Part shown: positions 16,906-26,374 of the stretch, piece by piece
How positions within the stretch are numbered: position 1 is the stretch's first letter
Layout: the number at the start of each line of letters is the position of its first letter
From: Bog-473 sp963809715
GTDB lineage: Bacteria > Actinomycetota > Acidimicrobiia > Acidimicrobiales > RAAP-2
Assembly: GCA_963809715.1 (NCBI GenBank)
Contig: CAWEKO010000002.1
Location: 1-64,000, forward strand
DNA: 64,000 nucleotides
Direction: 5' to 3'
Made by a program: the position numbers and the translations under genes
The notes under the pieces: generated by a model
Seen by the model: only the letters and a program-made list of their open reading frames with translations
The model's database searches: none
What the model was told of the DNA's origin: nothing

Positions 16906-19407
16906 ATGCGTACAAAAGGTCTTCGCCGCAATCTGCGTACGGCTCTGGCCGGGTCGTTGGTGTTCGGAGGACTCACGACGATTTCCTTGGCCGCGACGAG
17001 CGCCTTGACGGAAGGCACCTCGTCAGCGAGCACCGAGTCGTTGTTCACGTCGAGCGGCACCGGATTCGTGACCGACCCGACCGTGCCTGTCATCCCCTCT
17101 GACCTGTGTTTCGTGGAGGTCTCGGTGGTCGGTGGCGCTGGCGGCGGCAACGACGGCGGCGGCGGGGGGTCAACGATCGCCCGAATTCCAGTGACTCCGG
17201 GTGATCAGCTCGCGGTTGAGGTCGGCGGCGCCGGCGGCACGAGCGGCGGCACCGGCGGAGGCAGCGGCGGGGTCGGCGGCGGCGGTGGCGGCAGCTCCGC
17301 TGGTGGTGGTGGTGCGTCGGTCGTGTCGTCTTCGGGCGTACCTCTGGTTGTGGCCGGCGGCGGCGGCGGCCTTGACTCCGTCTACACCTACGGCCACGGC
17401 TTCGCCGGCGGAAACGGCGGCGGCGGGGACAACAACGGCGGCGCAGGCACAGAGGGCCCCTCTAACCGCTTTGCCGGCGGCGCCGAAGGCGGCGATGGCG
17501 GATACGGCGTCATTGGCGGCGGCGGCGGCTACTACAACGGCGACGGCGGCGGGGGAGGCGGGGTCTACTCCGGAGGAGTCGACTTTGGCGGCAGCGGTGG
17601 TGGCGGCACGGACGGCATCGGCGGCGGCGGCGGGGGCGTCGCCGGCAGTCCCAACGGCGGCAACGGCACTGTCGGTGGCAGCGGTTCGGGCATCGCCGGT
17701 GCCGGCGGCCTCGACGGCGGCAATGGCGGCAGCGGCACCGGCACCGGCGGCAACGGCGGCACCGGCGGCACCCAAGGAAATGGCAGCACCGGGGCCGGTG
17801 GCGGTGGCGGCGGCATCGGTTTCGGCGGTGGCGGTGGCGGTGACGGTGGCGGTGGTGGTGGTGGTTACGGCGGCGGAGCCGGTGGAGTCGGAAGCGGTGG
17901 CGGTGGCGGTAGCGGTTACGTGATCCCTACGGCCACCGGCTACACCGTCGGTCCGACCAACCGCGCTGGCGACGGCTCGGTGGCCATCACCTACGACTCG
18001 GTGGCCGACGCGTGCGATGCCCCCATCGTCACCGACCACTACAGCTACGCCGGCGGTGGAGCCACGGGCGGGAGCGCACCGGCTTCAGGCAGCGCGCCCG
18101 ACGGCACTGACATCGCGTTGGCGGCTAACACGTTCAACTACCCAGGCCACGCCTTCGTCGGGTGGAACGACGGAACCGCCACCTACCCGGCGGGTTCGTT
18201 CTACCTCCTCCTTAACGGCGCGAGCCCCGTCACCTTCACCGCCCAGTGGAAGACCACCGACGACTACAGCTACGCCAGCGGCGGAGCCACGGGCGGGAGC
18301 GCACCGGCTTCAGGCAGCGCGCTCGACGGCACTGACATCACGCTGGCGGCTAACACGTTCACCTACCCAGGCCACTACTTTCTCGGTTGGAACGATGGAA
18401 CCGCCACGTACAAGGCGGGCAATGGGTACCTTCTCTCTAGCGGCGGGAGCCCCGTCACCTTCACCGCCCAGTGGAAGACCATCACCACCGAAGACTACAG
18501 CTACGCCGGCGGTGCAGCCACGGGCGGGAGCGCACCGGCCTCAGGCAGCGCGCTCGACGGCACTGACATCACGCTGGCGGCCAACACGTTCACCTACCCA
18601 GGCCACGCCTTCGTCGGTTGGAACGATGGAACCTCCACCTACCCGGAGGGTTGGTCCTACGTCCTCTCGAGCCCCGTCACCTTCACCGCCCAGTGGGAGA
18701 CAGGCGACGACTACAGCTACGCCAGCGGTGGAGCCACGGGCGGGAGCGCACCGGCTTCAGGCAGCGCGCCCGACGGCAATTCCATCAAGCTGGCGGCTAA
18801 CACGTTCACCTACCCAGGCCACGCCTTCGTCGGTTGGAACGATGGAACCGCCACCTACCCGGCGGGCTATTGGTACCGGTTCGCTAGCGGTGGGAACCCC
18901 GTCACCTTCACCGCCCAGTGGAAGACAGCCGACGACTACAGCTACGCCGGCGGGGGAGCCACGGGCGGGAGCGCACCGCCCTCAGGCAGCGCGCCCGACG
19001 GCACTGACATCACGCTGACGTCTAATACGTTCACCTACCCAGGCCACGCCTTCGTCGGTTGGAACGATGGAACCGCCACCTACCCCGCGCTCTATTCGTA
19101 CCTCCTCAATAGCGGCGGGAACCCCGTCACCTTCACCGCCCAGTGGAAGTCGGCGCCAACCATCACCACGTTCAGTCCGACGAGCGGACCGCCGGGAACG
19201 GTTGTCACCATCAGAGGCGCCGATCTTCTCGGTGCGAGTTCAGTGGCCTTCGGTTCAAAAGGGGTAGCTGGAACGATCACCAAGGACACCGCCAACAAGA
19301 TCAAGGTAGTGGTGCCCAGTGGCGCGAGAAAAGGAAAACAGAAGATCGAAGTGACGACGCCCGATGGATCCGTGGAGACCGCAACGGCCTTCAAGGTGAC
19401 CGCCTAG
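16906..19407 (+). CDS. secreted glycine-rich / InlB B-repeat / TIG-domain protein
   Basis: This encodes 833 residues. It has a basic N-terminus and hydrophobic signal peptide (to about residue 40), then FVEVSVVGGAGGG opening a glycine-rich domain of nearly 300 residues (about 68-345). Next come five tandem repeats of about 75 residues (377-748), each with GSAPASGSA, DGTDI, NTF-YPGHAFVGWNDGTATY and PVTFTAQW, which is the InlB B-repeat/Listeria-Bacteroides type. A C-terminal IPT/TIG domain begins ITTFSPTSGPPGTVVTIRG. No sortase motif or membrane anchor is visible, so it is probably released or wall-associated by repeats. An adhesive or structural extracellular role is likely by domain type. Confidence 0.85.
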   Translation: MRTKGLRRNLRTALAGSLVFGGLTTISLAATSALTEGTSSASTESLFTSSGTGFVTDPTVPVIPSDLCFVEVSVVGGAGGGNDGGGGGSTIARIPVTPGDQLAVEVGGAGGTSGGTGGGSGGVGGGGGGSSAGGGGASVVSSSGVPLVVAGGGGGLDSVYTYGHGFAGGNGGGGDNNGGAGTEGPSNRFAGGAEGGDGGYGVIGGGGGYYNGDGGGGGGVYSGGVDFGGSGGGGTDGIGGGGGGVAGSPNGGNGTVGGSGSGIAGAGGLDGGNGGSGTGTGGNGGTGGTQGNGSTGAGGGGGGIGFGGGGGGDGGGGGGGYGGGAGGVGSGGGGGSGYVIPTATGYTVGPTNRAGDGSVAITYDSVADACDAPIVTDHYSYAGGGATGGSAPASGSAPDGTDIALAANTFNYPGHAFVGWNDGTATYPAGSFYLLLNGASPVTFTAQWKTTDDYSYASGGATGGSAPASGSALDGTDITLAANTFTYPGHYFLGWNDGTATYKAGNGYLLSSGGSPVTFTAQWKTITTEDYSYAGGAATGGSAPASGSALDGTDITLAANTFTYPGHAFVGWNDGTSTYPEGWSYVLSSPVTFTAQWETGDDYSYASGGATGGSAPASGSAPDGNSIKLAANTFTYPGHAFVGWNDGTATYPAGYWYRFASGGNPVTFTAQWKTADDYSYAGGGATGGSAPPSGSAPDGTDITLTSNTFTYPGHAFVGWNDGTATYPALYSYLLNSGGNPVTFTAQWKSAPTITTFSPTSGPPGTVVTIRGADLLGASSVAFGSKGVAGTITKDTANKIKVVVPSGARKGKQKIEVTTPDGSVETATAFKVTA
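18034..19149 (+). repeat. five tandem InlB-type coding repeats
   Basis: Units start at about 18034, 18259, 18490, 18706 and 18931 (spacing 225, 231, 216 and 225 bp). They are nearly identical over their first 100 bases and vary mainly in the stretch coding the loop after GTATY. Such high DNA identity implies recent expansion or ongoing homogenisation. Confidence 0.85.
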
Positions 19408-19521
19408 TTCCGATCCGTGTAGCGGGTTCAGCCGCCGTCTTTAGAGCCGGGACCCAAAAGCTAAGGGTATCCCGGTGGCGCGGTATAGGGCAGGGCGAGA
19501 TGTGGCGCCGACGGTGACTAT

Positions 19522-19758
19522 TCAGTTAAATGGCCGCTGGCGCCCAAACTCCCTCACAGCCGTCAGCCCGTTGATGTGGTCCGGGCACGACCACACACGC
19601 CACCACGTTCCGTCCCGCCTCGGGCTGTGCCATCGCCCCGTGAACGAGGGACTCTCACGACAGTGCGTGCTCTGGAGGTTGTGGTCGTAAACGAAGGCCC
19701 AGCAGCGCGACGGCTCGATGAAGAAGCCGGGGGAGCGGTCGCCGGGTTGAGGCATCAT
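19522..19758 (-). CDS. small Trp/His-rich hypothetical protein
   Basis: This encodes about 78 residues from ATG 19758 (MMPQPGDRSPGFF). Distinctive segments are RCWAFVYDHN, THCRESPSFTGRW, GTWWRVWSCPDH and GLTAVREFGR. The Cys/His pairs suggest a small metal-binding module. Pieces of the same protein recur at 20707-20757 (N-terminal end) and 22190-22262 (C-terminal end), both also on the minus strand, which supports it as a real but copied and decaying element. I cannot assign a function. Confidence 0.45.
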   Translation of the reverse strand: MMPQPGDRSPGFFIEPSRCWAFVYDHNLQSTHCRESPSFTGRWHSPRRDGTWWRVWSCPDHINGLTAVREFGRQRPFN

Positions 19759-19955
19759 TGCTGATACCACTTCTGTTCCTCACGAGGTTGTCGGTAGTGG
19801 ACGATGGTCGCAGCGACCCAGCACACGAGGGTGACGACACGTGCTCCGACAGCAACGATGCCGGCGTAGAGAACGCCAAGGTCGGCCCATTCGTCGCTGG
19901 CACGGTTGGTCGGGCTATTTGCGTAGATGGCCGCAGCACCGCCAATGCCGGAGCC

Positions 19956-20585
19956 TCACGGCGTCGCTGCGGTGATGATCCGAATGGAGTCGATGTCATT
20001 CTGCGTCTGGAAACTCACCGAGATGGAATTTGTCCCTTCCATCTCGACTTGATCGCCCTTCTTCTCCAGGCCATCGCCTACGCCGATTTTGTAGACCGTT
20101 CCCGGAGCGCCATCGGTCGCGTCCGTGGAGTCCAGCGTGGATCGCAGGACCATGACTCCGAGAATCGGGGTGCTGAAGGTCAGGGTCCCGACGTATGGGA
20201 AATGCTTATGCGGCTTCCCAACCGGATCGGAGAACATGAAGTAGCTGTCGATCGGAGTGCCCGCCGCCAAGGTACTTGGGGTGAGGGGATCGATTCCGAT
20301 GTGGTACGTCCTGGAGCTACTACCGTCTGGCGTGATGTCCACCGGCGACGATGTCGGCAGCGTGTAGTCAGTTCTCTCCGTAAACATGTTGATAAACCTG
20401 TTGCTCTGTGCGGTCACAACCGGTGCCTTCGGCAGGGGAGGTTCGAAGTGGATCGCTCCACTGATAGCCACGACGGAGGCACCGCTGGGTGCCGCGACGA
20501 CGAGGACGCCGACTGCGCTCGCCGTGAGCGTGAGCGTCGTGAAGAGGGCAAAGGGAAGAGCACGGGTCCGTGCGAAACTGCGCAT
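19956..20585 (-). CDS. secreted hypothetical protein
   Basis: This encodes 209 residues from ATG 20585 (MRSFARTRALPFALF). A clear Sec signal peptide (LFTTLTLTASAVGVLVVAAPSGA) is followed by a beta-rich domain of about 180 residues, including VGTLTFSTPILGVMVLRSTLDSTD and SISVSFQTQNDIDSIRI. The second half resembles PEP-CTERM/anchor-type surface proteins in layout but has no C-terminal anchor. No family is recognised. It lies in a run of exported proteins in island B. Confidence 0.7.
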   Translation of the reverse strand: MRSFARTRALPFALFTTLTLTASAVGVLVVAAPSGASVVAISGAIHFEPPLPKAPVVTAQSNRFINMFTERTDYTLPTSSPVDITPDGSSSRTYHIGIDPLTPSTLAAGTPIDSYFMFSDPVGKPHKHFPYVGTLTFSTPILGVMVLRSTLDSTDATDGAPGTVYKIGVGDGLEKKGDQVEMEGTNSISVSFQTQNDIDSIRIITAATP

Positions 20586-20706
20586 GTTTGTACTTCCAGT
20601 GTGAGTGAGATTGTGCCGGACGGGATTCACGTCGCGACCGCCTGCATAAGTTTCTATCGCCGCAAGAAGTGTAGCGAGATATCACGTTCGTGAGTAGGCG
20701 CGAGGG

Positions 20707-20757
20707 TGAGTAACTGCGAAGAAGCCGGGACTGCGGTCGCCGGGGCGGGGCATCACG
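20707..20757 (-). pseudogene. N-terminal fragment of the 19522 small-gene family
   Basis: The minus-strand reading VMPRPGDRSPGFF matches the start of the protein at 19522-19758 (MMPQPGDRSPGFF), and the DNA is alike (gaagaagccggg, cggtcgccggg, ggcatca). The similarity stops after about 45 bases, so this is a stub left by rearrangement. Confidence 0.5.
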
Positions 20758-20761
20758 CGGC

Positions 20762-21187
20762 TCAACAGCCAGGCGCGGATCCCTTGACCAGCGAGCCGTC
20801 GGCGTAAAACTCGGAATTGATACTAACTCCGCCCTGGTACATCTTGACCGGCGTCGAGGTGAAGGTGCCGCTGAATCCGAAGCCCTTGCCGTCCCCCTTC
20901 GTCCAAACCAGGCTGATCGATGATCCGCCGCCGCTCCAGGTTCCCTTGCCGTAACCAGGTTCGACGGGGTTTGAAGTGAACGAGGTGAATCGGTGGGTGG
21001 TCGTGTTGAAGGTGTCATGGAAACAAAAGCCAGGGGATAGCTCTAGTGTCCAGATCGCGCCCGACTTGATCTTGCCTGCCGGCGCTGCAGCCGAAGCGAC
21101 GCCAACCCCAGCTAGACCGACACTCGCCGCTATCGCGATGCCCGTGGCAACCATCGCTCCCCGCCGCGCCATCCCTCGGCGTTTCAT
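20762..21187 (-). CDS. secreted hypothetical protein
   Basis: This encodes 141 residues with a twin-arginine-containing basic start (MKRRGMARRG) and a long hydrophobic signal (AMVATGIAIAASVGLAGVGVA) ending ASAAAPAG. The mature region of about 105 residues is beta-rich, with TLELSPGFCFHDTF, GTWSGGGSSISLVW, FSGTFTS and a terminal GC. There is one Cys near the start and one at the end, possibly a disulfide. It is divergent from the gene at 21233 and shares a 45-bp gap with it. No family is recognised. Confidence 0.7.
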   Translation of the reverse strand: MKRRGMARRGAMVATGIAIAASVGLAGVGVASAAAPAGKIKSGAIWTLELSPGFCFHDTFNTTTHRFTSFTSNPVEPGYGKGTWSGGGSSISLVWTKGDGKGFGFSGTFTSTPVKMYQGGVSINSEFYADGSLVKGSAPGC

Positions 21188-21232
21188 GCCGGCCTCCTGG
21201 GGACGTTCAACACCGGCTCGAGGATCGACGGT

Positions 21233-22039
21233 TTGGCCGTGGCCGGCTCGACCGTCGCACCCAAGACACCTGCGGCCACGCCCAGCCCGACGAGCGTGGC
21301 CTTCGGCAGCTCACCGGTGGGTACGCCGACGGCATCACAAACAGTGACGCTGAACAGCACGGGCACGGCCGACCTCATCCTCAGCTCGGTGCCGACGATC
21401 GCCGGCACCAACCCGGGTGACTTCAACATCACGGCGGGGAACACCTGCACCGCCGGCCTGGACCTACCTCCGGGAGCATCGTGCATCACCAACGTCAACT
21501 TCGATCCGACGAGAACGGGATCTCGAGACGCAACGTTGCAGTTTGCTGACAACGCCACGGCGGGCTCTCCGCAAAACGTGGATTTGAACGGCACTGGCGG
21601 AAACGGCAACTGCTTCAGCGGTCCATGGCCCTCGCAGCTCAACGGGTCAGGTTCCCGGGTCCTCGGCATTGCCAAGGGCTTCTATCTGAGCGTCGACCCC
21701 AGCAGCAACACGTGGACGCTGCAGGCCACGCACAGGATTCCCCACACGCTGGTTCAGTTCGTCGGCACCATCACCACGAACGGCACGCTTGCGAGCGTCA
21801 CGCCCATCCGGTTGGAGAAGACTGACTCGAGTTCGGTCAAGCCAGACATGGCTTCGTTGACGTTCACTTCCCACAACAAGGGGTTCACTGACGGCGTCAG
21901 CTTTGTAGCGACTTGCGGAAGCAGCGTCACCTTCCAGGGCAGCGTCAACGGCGGCCCAGCGAAGACGACGCAGATCTTCCTCGGCTCGCCAGCAACCAAC
22001 CCGAGTACCAACCCGGTGACCTTCACTCGCCCTAGTTGA
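21233..22039 (+). CDS. choice-of-anchor-D-type protein, 5' end probably lost
   Basis: This encodes about 268 residues from a TTG; no ATG/GTG with a ribosome site exists upstream. Residues 17-123 form an ASPM/HYDIN-like anchor D domain (PTSVAFGSSPVGTPTASQTV, GDFNITAG, PPGASCITNVNFDPTRTG). A second domain follows from NCFSGPWPSQLNG. Relatives are exported, but here no signal peptide precedes the domain and the frame stays open upstream into LLGTFNTGSRIDG. The gene was probably truncated when it was joined to the divergent gene. A strong terminator follows. Confidence 0.6.
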   Translation: MAVAGSTVAPKTPAATPSPTSVAFGSSPVGTPTASQTVTLNSTGTADLILSSVPTIAGTNPGDFNITAGNTCTAGLDLPPGASCITNVNFDPTRTGSRDATLQFADNATAGSPQNVDLNGTGGNGNCFSGPWPSQLNGSGSRVLGIAKGFYLSVDPSSNTWTLQATHRIPHTLVQFVGTITTNGTLASVTPIRLEKTDSSSVKPDMASLTFTSHNKGFTDGVSFVATCGSSVTFQGSVNGGPAKTTQIFLGSPATNPSTNPVTFTRPS

Positions 22040-22064
22040 CGGTGACCACTAGGGACAGTTGACC

Positions 22065-22127
22065 GCCACGGCCACCGCCCGACGTTGACGTGCGAGGTTG
22101 CGCGCCGACGTCGGGCGGGGTCGTGGC
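22065..22127 (+). terminator. intrinsic terminator
   Basis: There is a stem of about 20 bp: gccacggccaccgcccgacg (from 22065) pairs with cgtcgggcggggtcgtggc (to 22127) around a 22-base loop, followed by tttgctcgtatttt. It sits 25 bases after the stop at 22039. Confidence 0.7.
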
Positions 22128-22189
22128 TTTGCTCGTATTTTGGCCAAGGGTGTTTGGCACCAACGCGATCCCGCCAGTCGACGTTAGGT

Positions 22190-22262
22190 CAGGGCTGAGC
22201 CAGCCCTCGAGCGTCCGAACTCCCGCACCGCCGTCAACCCGTCGACGTGACCCGGGCTACTC
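22190..22262 (-). pseudogene. C-terminal fragment of the 19522 small-gene family
   Basis: The minus-strand reading SSPGHVDGLTAVREFGRSR matches SCPDHINGLTAVREFGRQR of the protein at 19522-19758. No start or upstream part is present, so it is a remnant. Confidence 0.5.
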
Positions 22263-22349
22263 AACTGGAACTGTCAAGCCGATTTGGCCCCACCTCTGGG
22301 CTGGAAGTTCGGTCTCTTCCAATTTGCCGACATGGCCGCCGGAGCACGA

Positions 22350-22870
22350 CGGAGATCGATCAAGACGGCGGTGCATCTGTGTATCTCGTTGGTGGAGCAC
22401 ACCCCGACCATCTGGCACACGCTGCTCGTCCCCGGTGAGATCAAGCTGTCAAAGCTCCACATGATCTTCCGGGTCGCCATGGGCTGTGAGGACTATCACC
22501 TGCACTACTTCGAGATCGATCCCAGCGTTATCGCATCCCCGACGAGGACTTCGAGACTGAGGACATCGACGACGAAGGCTTCATCTTCGTCAACGTGATC
22601 AAAGCCCCGATGCGGTCCTTCTATGAATACGACATGGGCGATTCGTGGCGCCACGAGGTGGTGGTTGAGTCGATCTGGTGCCGCTCATGTGAAAATTCGC
22701 CATTTGTCTCGACGGCCAACGCGCCTGTCCGCACGAAAACTGCGGTAGGACCGCGGGTTATGAGGACTTCTTCGAGGCCATCACCCACCCCGAGCACGAC
22801 GACTCCTCTGATGGCTTGGCATTCCTTTCGACTCGGAACTATTCAGCGTGGCCCAGACCAATGTGGCGCT
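22350..22870 (+). pseudogene. plasmid pRiA4b ORF-3-like protein, degenerate
   Basis: Three frames together spell a pRiA4b ORF-3 family protein: HTPTIWHTLLVPGEIKLSKL, GCEDYHLHYFEID, then DEDFETEDIDDEG and YEYDMGDSWRHEVVVESIW, then CLDGQRACPHENCG and GYEDFFEAITHPEHDD. Shifts lie near 22530 and 22690, so it cannot make one protein. The family is common on plasmids and genomic islands and its function is not established. It marks island B as mobile-element territory. Confidence 0.7.
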
Positions 22871-23282
22871 GCAACGGGTGCGCTGAGGTCAGGTCGCCTT
22901 CTTCGTCGCCCACTTGGCGTTGGTCGAGCGCAGGGGGAAGGTCTCGGTCCCGGTCTCGATGATGTGGCGTTGAAGGTCAGCCGGTCGACGATGGCAGCGA
23001 CCAGAAGCGGATCACCCAAGACGTTGCCCTATTGAGGACGAGAGGCTCGAGGCGGTGGCCACGGATGCCTTCTTCTTCGCGTTTGGCTTTGCCCTGAAGG
23101 GTACAAGGGTCCCGTCCTTGGGTTCGGTCGCAGCCCGGAGCTCATCGAGCTCCTCGCTCAGTCGCATCTGCGTCCACTCGAAGAGGTGGCCGCAGATGCG
23201 AAGAGTCATGGCCGGGTCGCTGATTGCAGAAGTGTCGGCTGTTTGTCGAGCAAGCACGAAGCCCAGGGCCCGGCCGCTCGAC
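22871..23282. other. no convincing gene
   Basis: This stretch holds broken readings only. A minus-strand reading of 81 residues at 23012-23257 (TLRICGHLFEWTQMRLSEELDEL) could be a small protein or a fragment; I recognise no family. Confidence 0.35.
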
Positions 23283-23576
23283 CTAGCAATGAAGGTTGTC
23301 CGTGACCTTTATTTGGGCCTCGTCAGCGGTGCCGCAACCCAAGTTTGCGAGGACATCATTTGAAGCGCACTCCTCGACAGTGACAACTTTGTGCAAACGG
23401 ATGGCGCTTGCCTTGACGCGTTGACGCTCTGACCGTTGCTGAAGTCGGTACTCGGCTTCACTTTGAAGATGACCTGAAAGGGGCGCCAGCTGGGGCCGCC
23501 ACGAACGCCAACGAGGCGACGTTGAGGACCAAGGCACCTGCACAAGCGCCGAGACGGAGGACTTCCTTGCTCGCAT
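23283..23576 (-). pseudogene. secreted neocarzinostatin-like protein, frameshifted
   Basis: Read through three frames this gives a signal peptide (GACAGALVLNVASLAFVAAPAGA) and then VKPSTDFSNGQSVN, VKASAIRLHKVVTVEECAS and LGCGTADEAQIKVT. The order PST-L/F-xNGQSV-V-CAS-GC resembles the neocarzinostatin/enediyne-apoprotein fold found in many exported actinobacterial proteins. Frame changes occur near 23565, 23487 and 23425. The family call rests on pattern only. Confidence 0.45.
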
Positions 23577-23664
23577 GACTCTCATCCTCTGCTAACGACT
23601 ACCCCACGGCAGGCTAGAAGGTGTCGTCGCGCTGTCTTCGCCATGTGATCAAGAACACGCTCGT

Positions 23665-25453
23665 TTAGCCAGCCGCTGGCGACGGTGCGCTCCAGATGTA
23701 AGTCCCCCAGTTGGTGAGCGTGTCGCGGAACCCTTGGGGGATCATCTCCGTCGCCATGAAGACCCGCTGCCCCATTGCGACCCCCATGGAGTAGTCGCCC
23801 CAACGGCACCCGCCGTAAGACGGCCCGACATATGCGGCGTAACAGGTGAACCCGTCCTCGGGGGCTGCACCGTTCGTCGCCAACATGACCGGGCCGGTGG
23901 GTCCATCGGTCCCGTAAGAGACATAGGCCGGACTCGGGTAATTGGACGGTCCGCTCAACGAGAAGAGCAGGTATCCCCACCCCGGCCGCGGTCACCGCCG
24001 TGTAGGGATAGAGCAAGCTGGTCCCCTTCACGGCCACCACGCCCTCGTGGGCGACCGTCGCCGACAGCGTCGGGGTCGACAGGGTGGGGTCGATGATGAA
24101 CCAGTCGACCGCGTCGTTGCCACTGATCGTGCCGGTATCGAGTTCCGCGTAAATGTGGCCGCCAATGTAGGTGGGCTCCATCTCCGCGTTGAAGTCAGCC
24201 TGGATCCCGCCTGGTGGATCCTGGACCGAGTTGCCGAGTGGGCGCGGTCCAGGCTTCTCCGCGGCATCGTTCGGAAACGAGTACGCCTCAGTGGTGACCG
24301 TTGTCCTGTAGAGGTTGGGGGGCGCGGGCGACGCCAGGGTGGAAGTGTCGTTCAGGGCATAGACGAGCAACCTGTCGTCGCTCGGAGCGTTCGAATTCGA
24401 CTCAACGAAGTATTCGGTGTCCGGCGCGAACTTTGCGTTTGGGGGAGTGCTCGTAGGCGCCACGATATAGGGCTGGCCGAAAGGATCTTTGGCGAGCCGG
24501 TATCCGAACCCTGTGGGAGTGAAACCCACGGTGGAGGCAATCTCGAGCGTCTCCTTCGAGATGGCGTACACGATCGCGCCGTTGTACGCAGGTGTGGCGA
24601 TGCTGAACTCGTCAGTGGCGATGTAAATGCCGTTGTTGTCGGCACCGAGCTGGTCGTAGTCACCGAAGCACGGACAGCCGGCGGTGTTCGTATCGGTGGT
24701 GTCGAACGAGTAAATCGTGTAGGTACCCGTCGGATCAGCCGTGGCGCTGACGGCCAGGAACTGGGTACTCGGCGTCACCTCACGACCTTTCGCGTCGACC
24801 GTGCCAACGACGAATTCCTGAAAGAACCAATGCTTCGTTGGCGCGTCGTAGTAGCACCGGGGGTCGGACAGGAACGCTGTGGTCGGCTGCAAGAGGGCCT
24901 CCGCCGATCCGATCGGAGCCAAAAGCTGTGCGCCATCCTTGGTGTAAATGGCGAGCGCATTGTTGACGAATTCCATCACGTACCCATTGCCTGCACACAG
25001 TCCTTGGTCGGGAGGTTCGAGATCGACGCCGCCGACCGTCGAAGCCTGCTGGACGCCACCCAACGCACTGAAGCCCTTCTCACCTGCCACGTTGGTGTCG
25101 GTGATCGGAGTCATGGCAGGGCCCGGGAGGGAGGTGCTCGTTCCCCGTGCGGCGTGCGCGGCGATGCTGTTGTCGACCGATCGATACGAGCCGGACGCTG
25201 GTCCCGCCAGCGTCTCCCCTTGGAGTGACCGGGCGGGGCCGTTGCTGGGCGCTCCCTGCGCCAGCTTGGCGAGATCGACGCGTCCCACGGTCAGCAAGGT
25301 CACTGGAAACGTCGGTGCAGCGACCGCTGAGCTAGCGGTTGCCGCGGCAGCCGGCGCTGCGGCACTCGGCAACGACACCCCGACGAGCACAGCACAAAGC
25401 GATCCGATGGCCGCCGAACCGGCCAGGCGGTTAAGGACAGAGCGGTGATGCAT
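23665..25453 (-). CDS. large secreted protein, one frameshift near 23975
   Basis: This encodes about 595 residues from ATG 25453 (MHHRSVLNRLAG) with a signal peptide ending ASSAVAAP. The mature protein shows propeller-like features: DPRCYYDAPTKHWFFQEF, CPCFGDYDQLGADNNGIYI and GYRLAKDPFGQPYIV. The first frame is lost in a run of four G (23975-23978, coding strand). Removing one G restores GYLLFSLSGPSNYPSP and an ending SNWGTYIW-type tail with TNWGTYIWSAPSPAAG at 23665. A homopolymer error is likely. No enzymatic family is recognised; it is an exported protein of unknown role. Confidence 0.7.
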
Positions 25454-26050
25454 GGCTGCAACTCCTTCGCCTTGAATCAAACTGCAAGCTAACCCCGCAT
25501 TGGCAGCGACATTACGGCCCTCTGTACGCCCTTCGCAATTGGTTCTTCAAAGCCTCATTTGGCCAAGCTCGGGCTCCTGCGCTTGTCGACCAATCCACTG
25601 CTGGGGACGAGACCGTCACCTCTCGGTGCTTTGCTGCGCGAAATCGCATTCAAATCGGACCCGAAGATCCCCGGGAGCGCATCCCATAGAACTCACTGAT
25701 CCCTACTACTCCATCGAAGCTGCGTCCGTTGGTTTCGGCCGCTCCGACGGGCCCAAACACCGCGTCAGTGCCTTCGCATCGCAGGGCGCTCCAGGCGGCG
25801 CTCGGCTCGAAGTACTTCTCAATGGCGAATTTGGAACAACACGGGAATCGTGTCGCTGAATCCTTAGTGGTTTCCCGGACCGGCCAATGGCCCAGATCCA
25901 GCGAACCCGACCTCGGACATGACGACCGGGCCAGAGCGATGTCATCGCGATGGCCCTCGACGTGTTCTGCGCCTTACATGGTCAACGGCGCAAAGGTCTC
26001 CCTGCGACCGTTCGACCACGGAGCAACCGCCAACGGGTAACTTGGCACCC
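25454..26050. other. intergenic, no gene seen
   Basis: This is about 600 bp upstream of two genes that point away from each other. I find no open frame with coding character. The base composition is less GC-biased than the flanks. Confidence 0.4.
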
Positions 26051-26374
26051 GTGCGGGCAAGCGGTTGGCACAACGGCAGTCCGAGGAACTCGGGTGCCGG
26101 GTACGGCATCAGAATTTCGAAGGTCGACCGGGACCGCTACTTCGTGCCGGGCTGGAACAATGTCGAACTCGAGTTCCCCGATGGCCAGCGGGTCGAGGTT
26201 GATCTGACGAGATTATTCTGGAAGCCCGAGACGCCGTGGGCGGAGCTGCGCGACGCTGCCATAGGCCGATGGCTGGTCGCGCAAGGGGCGGCACCATGGC
26301 CGAAGGGCTCTCCGCCACGGCTGGTACTCTCGCCACTGGGTCCCAAATGTTTCTCGGTGACGCCCTCGGGCTGA
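26051..26374 (+). CDS. hypothetical protein
   Basis: This encodes about 107 residues from GTG 26051; the true start is uncertain. The body looks like a folded domain: YGIRISKVDRDRYFVPGWN, VELEFPDGQRVEVDL, FWKPETPWAELRDAAIGRWL, then APWPKGSPPRLVLSPLG. The pattern (dG-v-vdLs-xFW-eLR-aIg-WL-PWPkGxPP) is that of a small conserved actinobacterial protein whose name and role I do not know. Upstream in-frame sequence lacks coding character. Confidence 0.5.
   Translation: MRASGWHNGSPRNSGAGYGIRISKVDRDRYFVPGWNNVELEFPDGQRVEVDLTRLFWKPETPWAELRDAAIGRWLVAQGAAPWPKGSPPRLVLSPLGPKCFSVTPSG

Noticed and set aside
17170..18039. 289-residue Ala/Thr-rich minus-strand frame
   Set aside because: It is a by-product of the GGN repeats coding the glycine-rich domain on the other strand.
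18034..19149. CRISPR-like array
   Set aside because: The repeats are 216-231 bp, coding, and in one frame of a secreted protein; no short palindromic repeats or spacers.
23942..25228. 428-residue plus-strand frame
   Set aside because: It is antisense to the secreted protein at 23665-25453, with Arg/Gly/Val-rich shadow composition.
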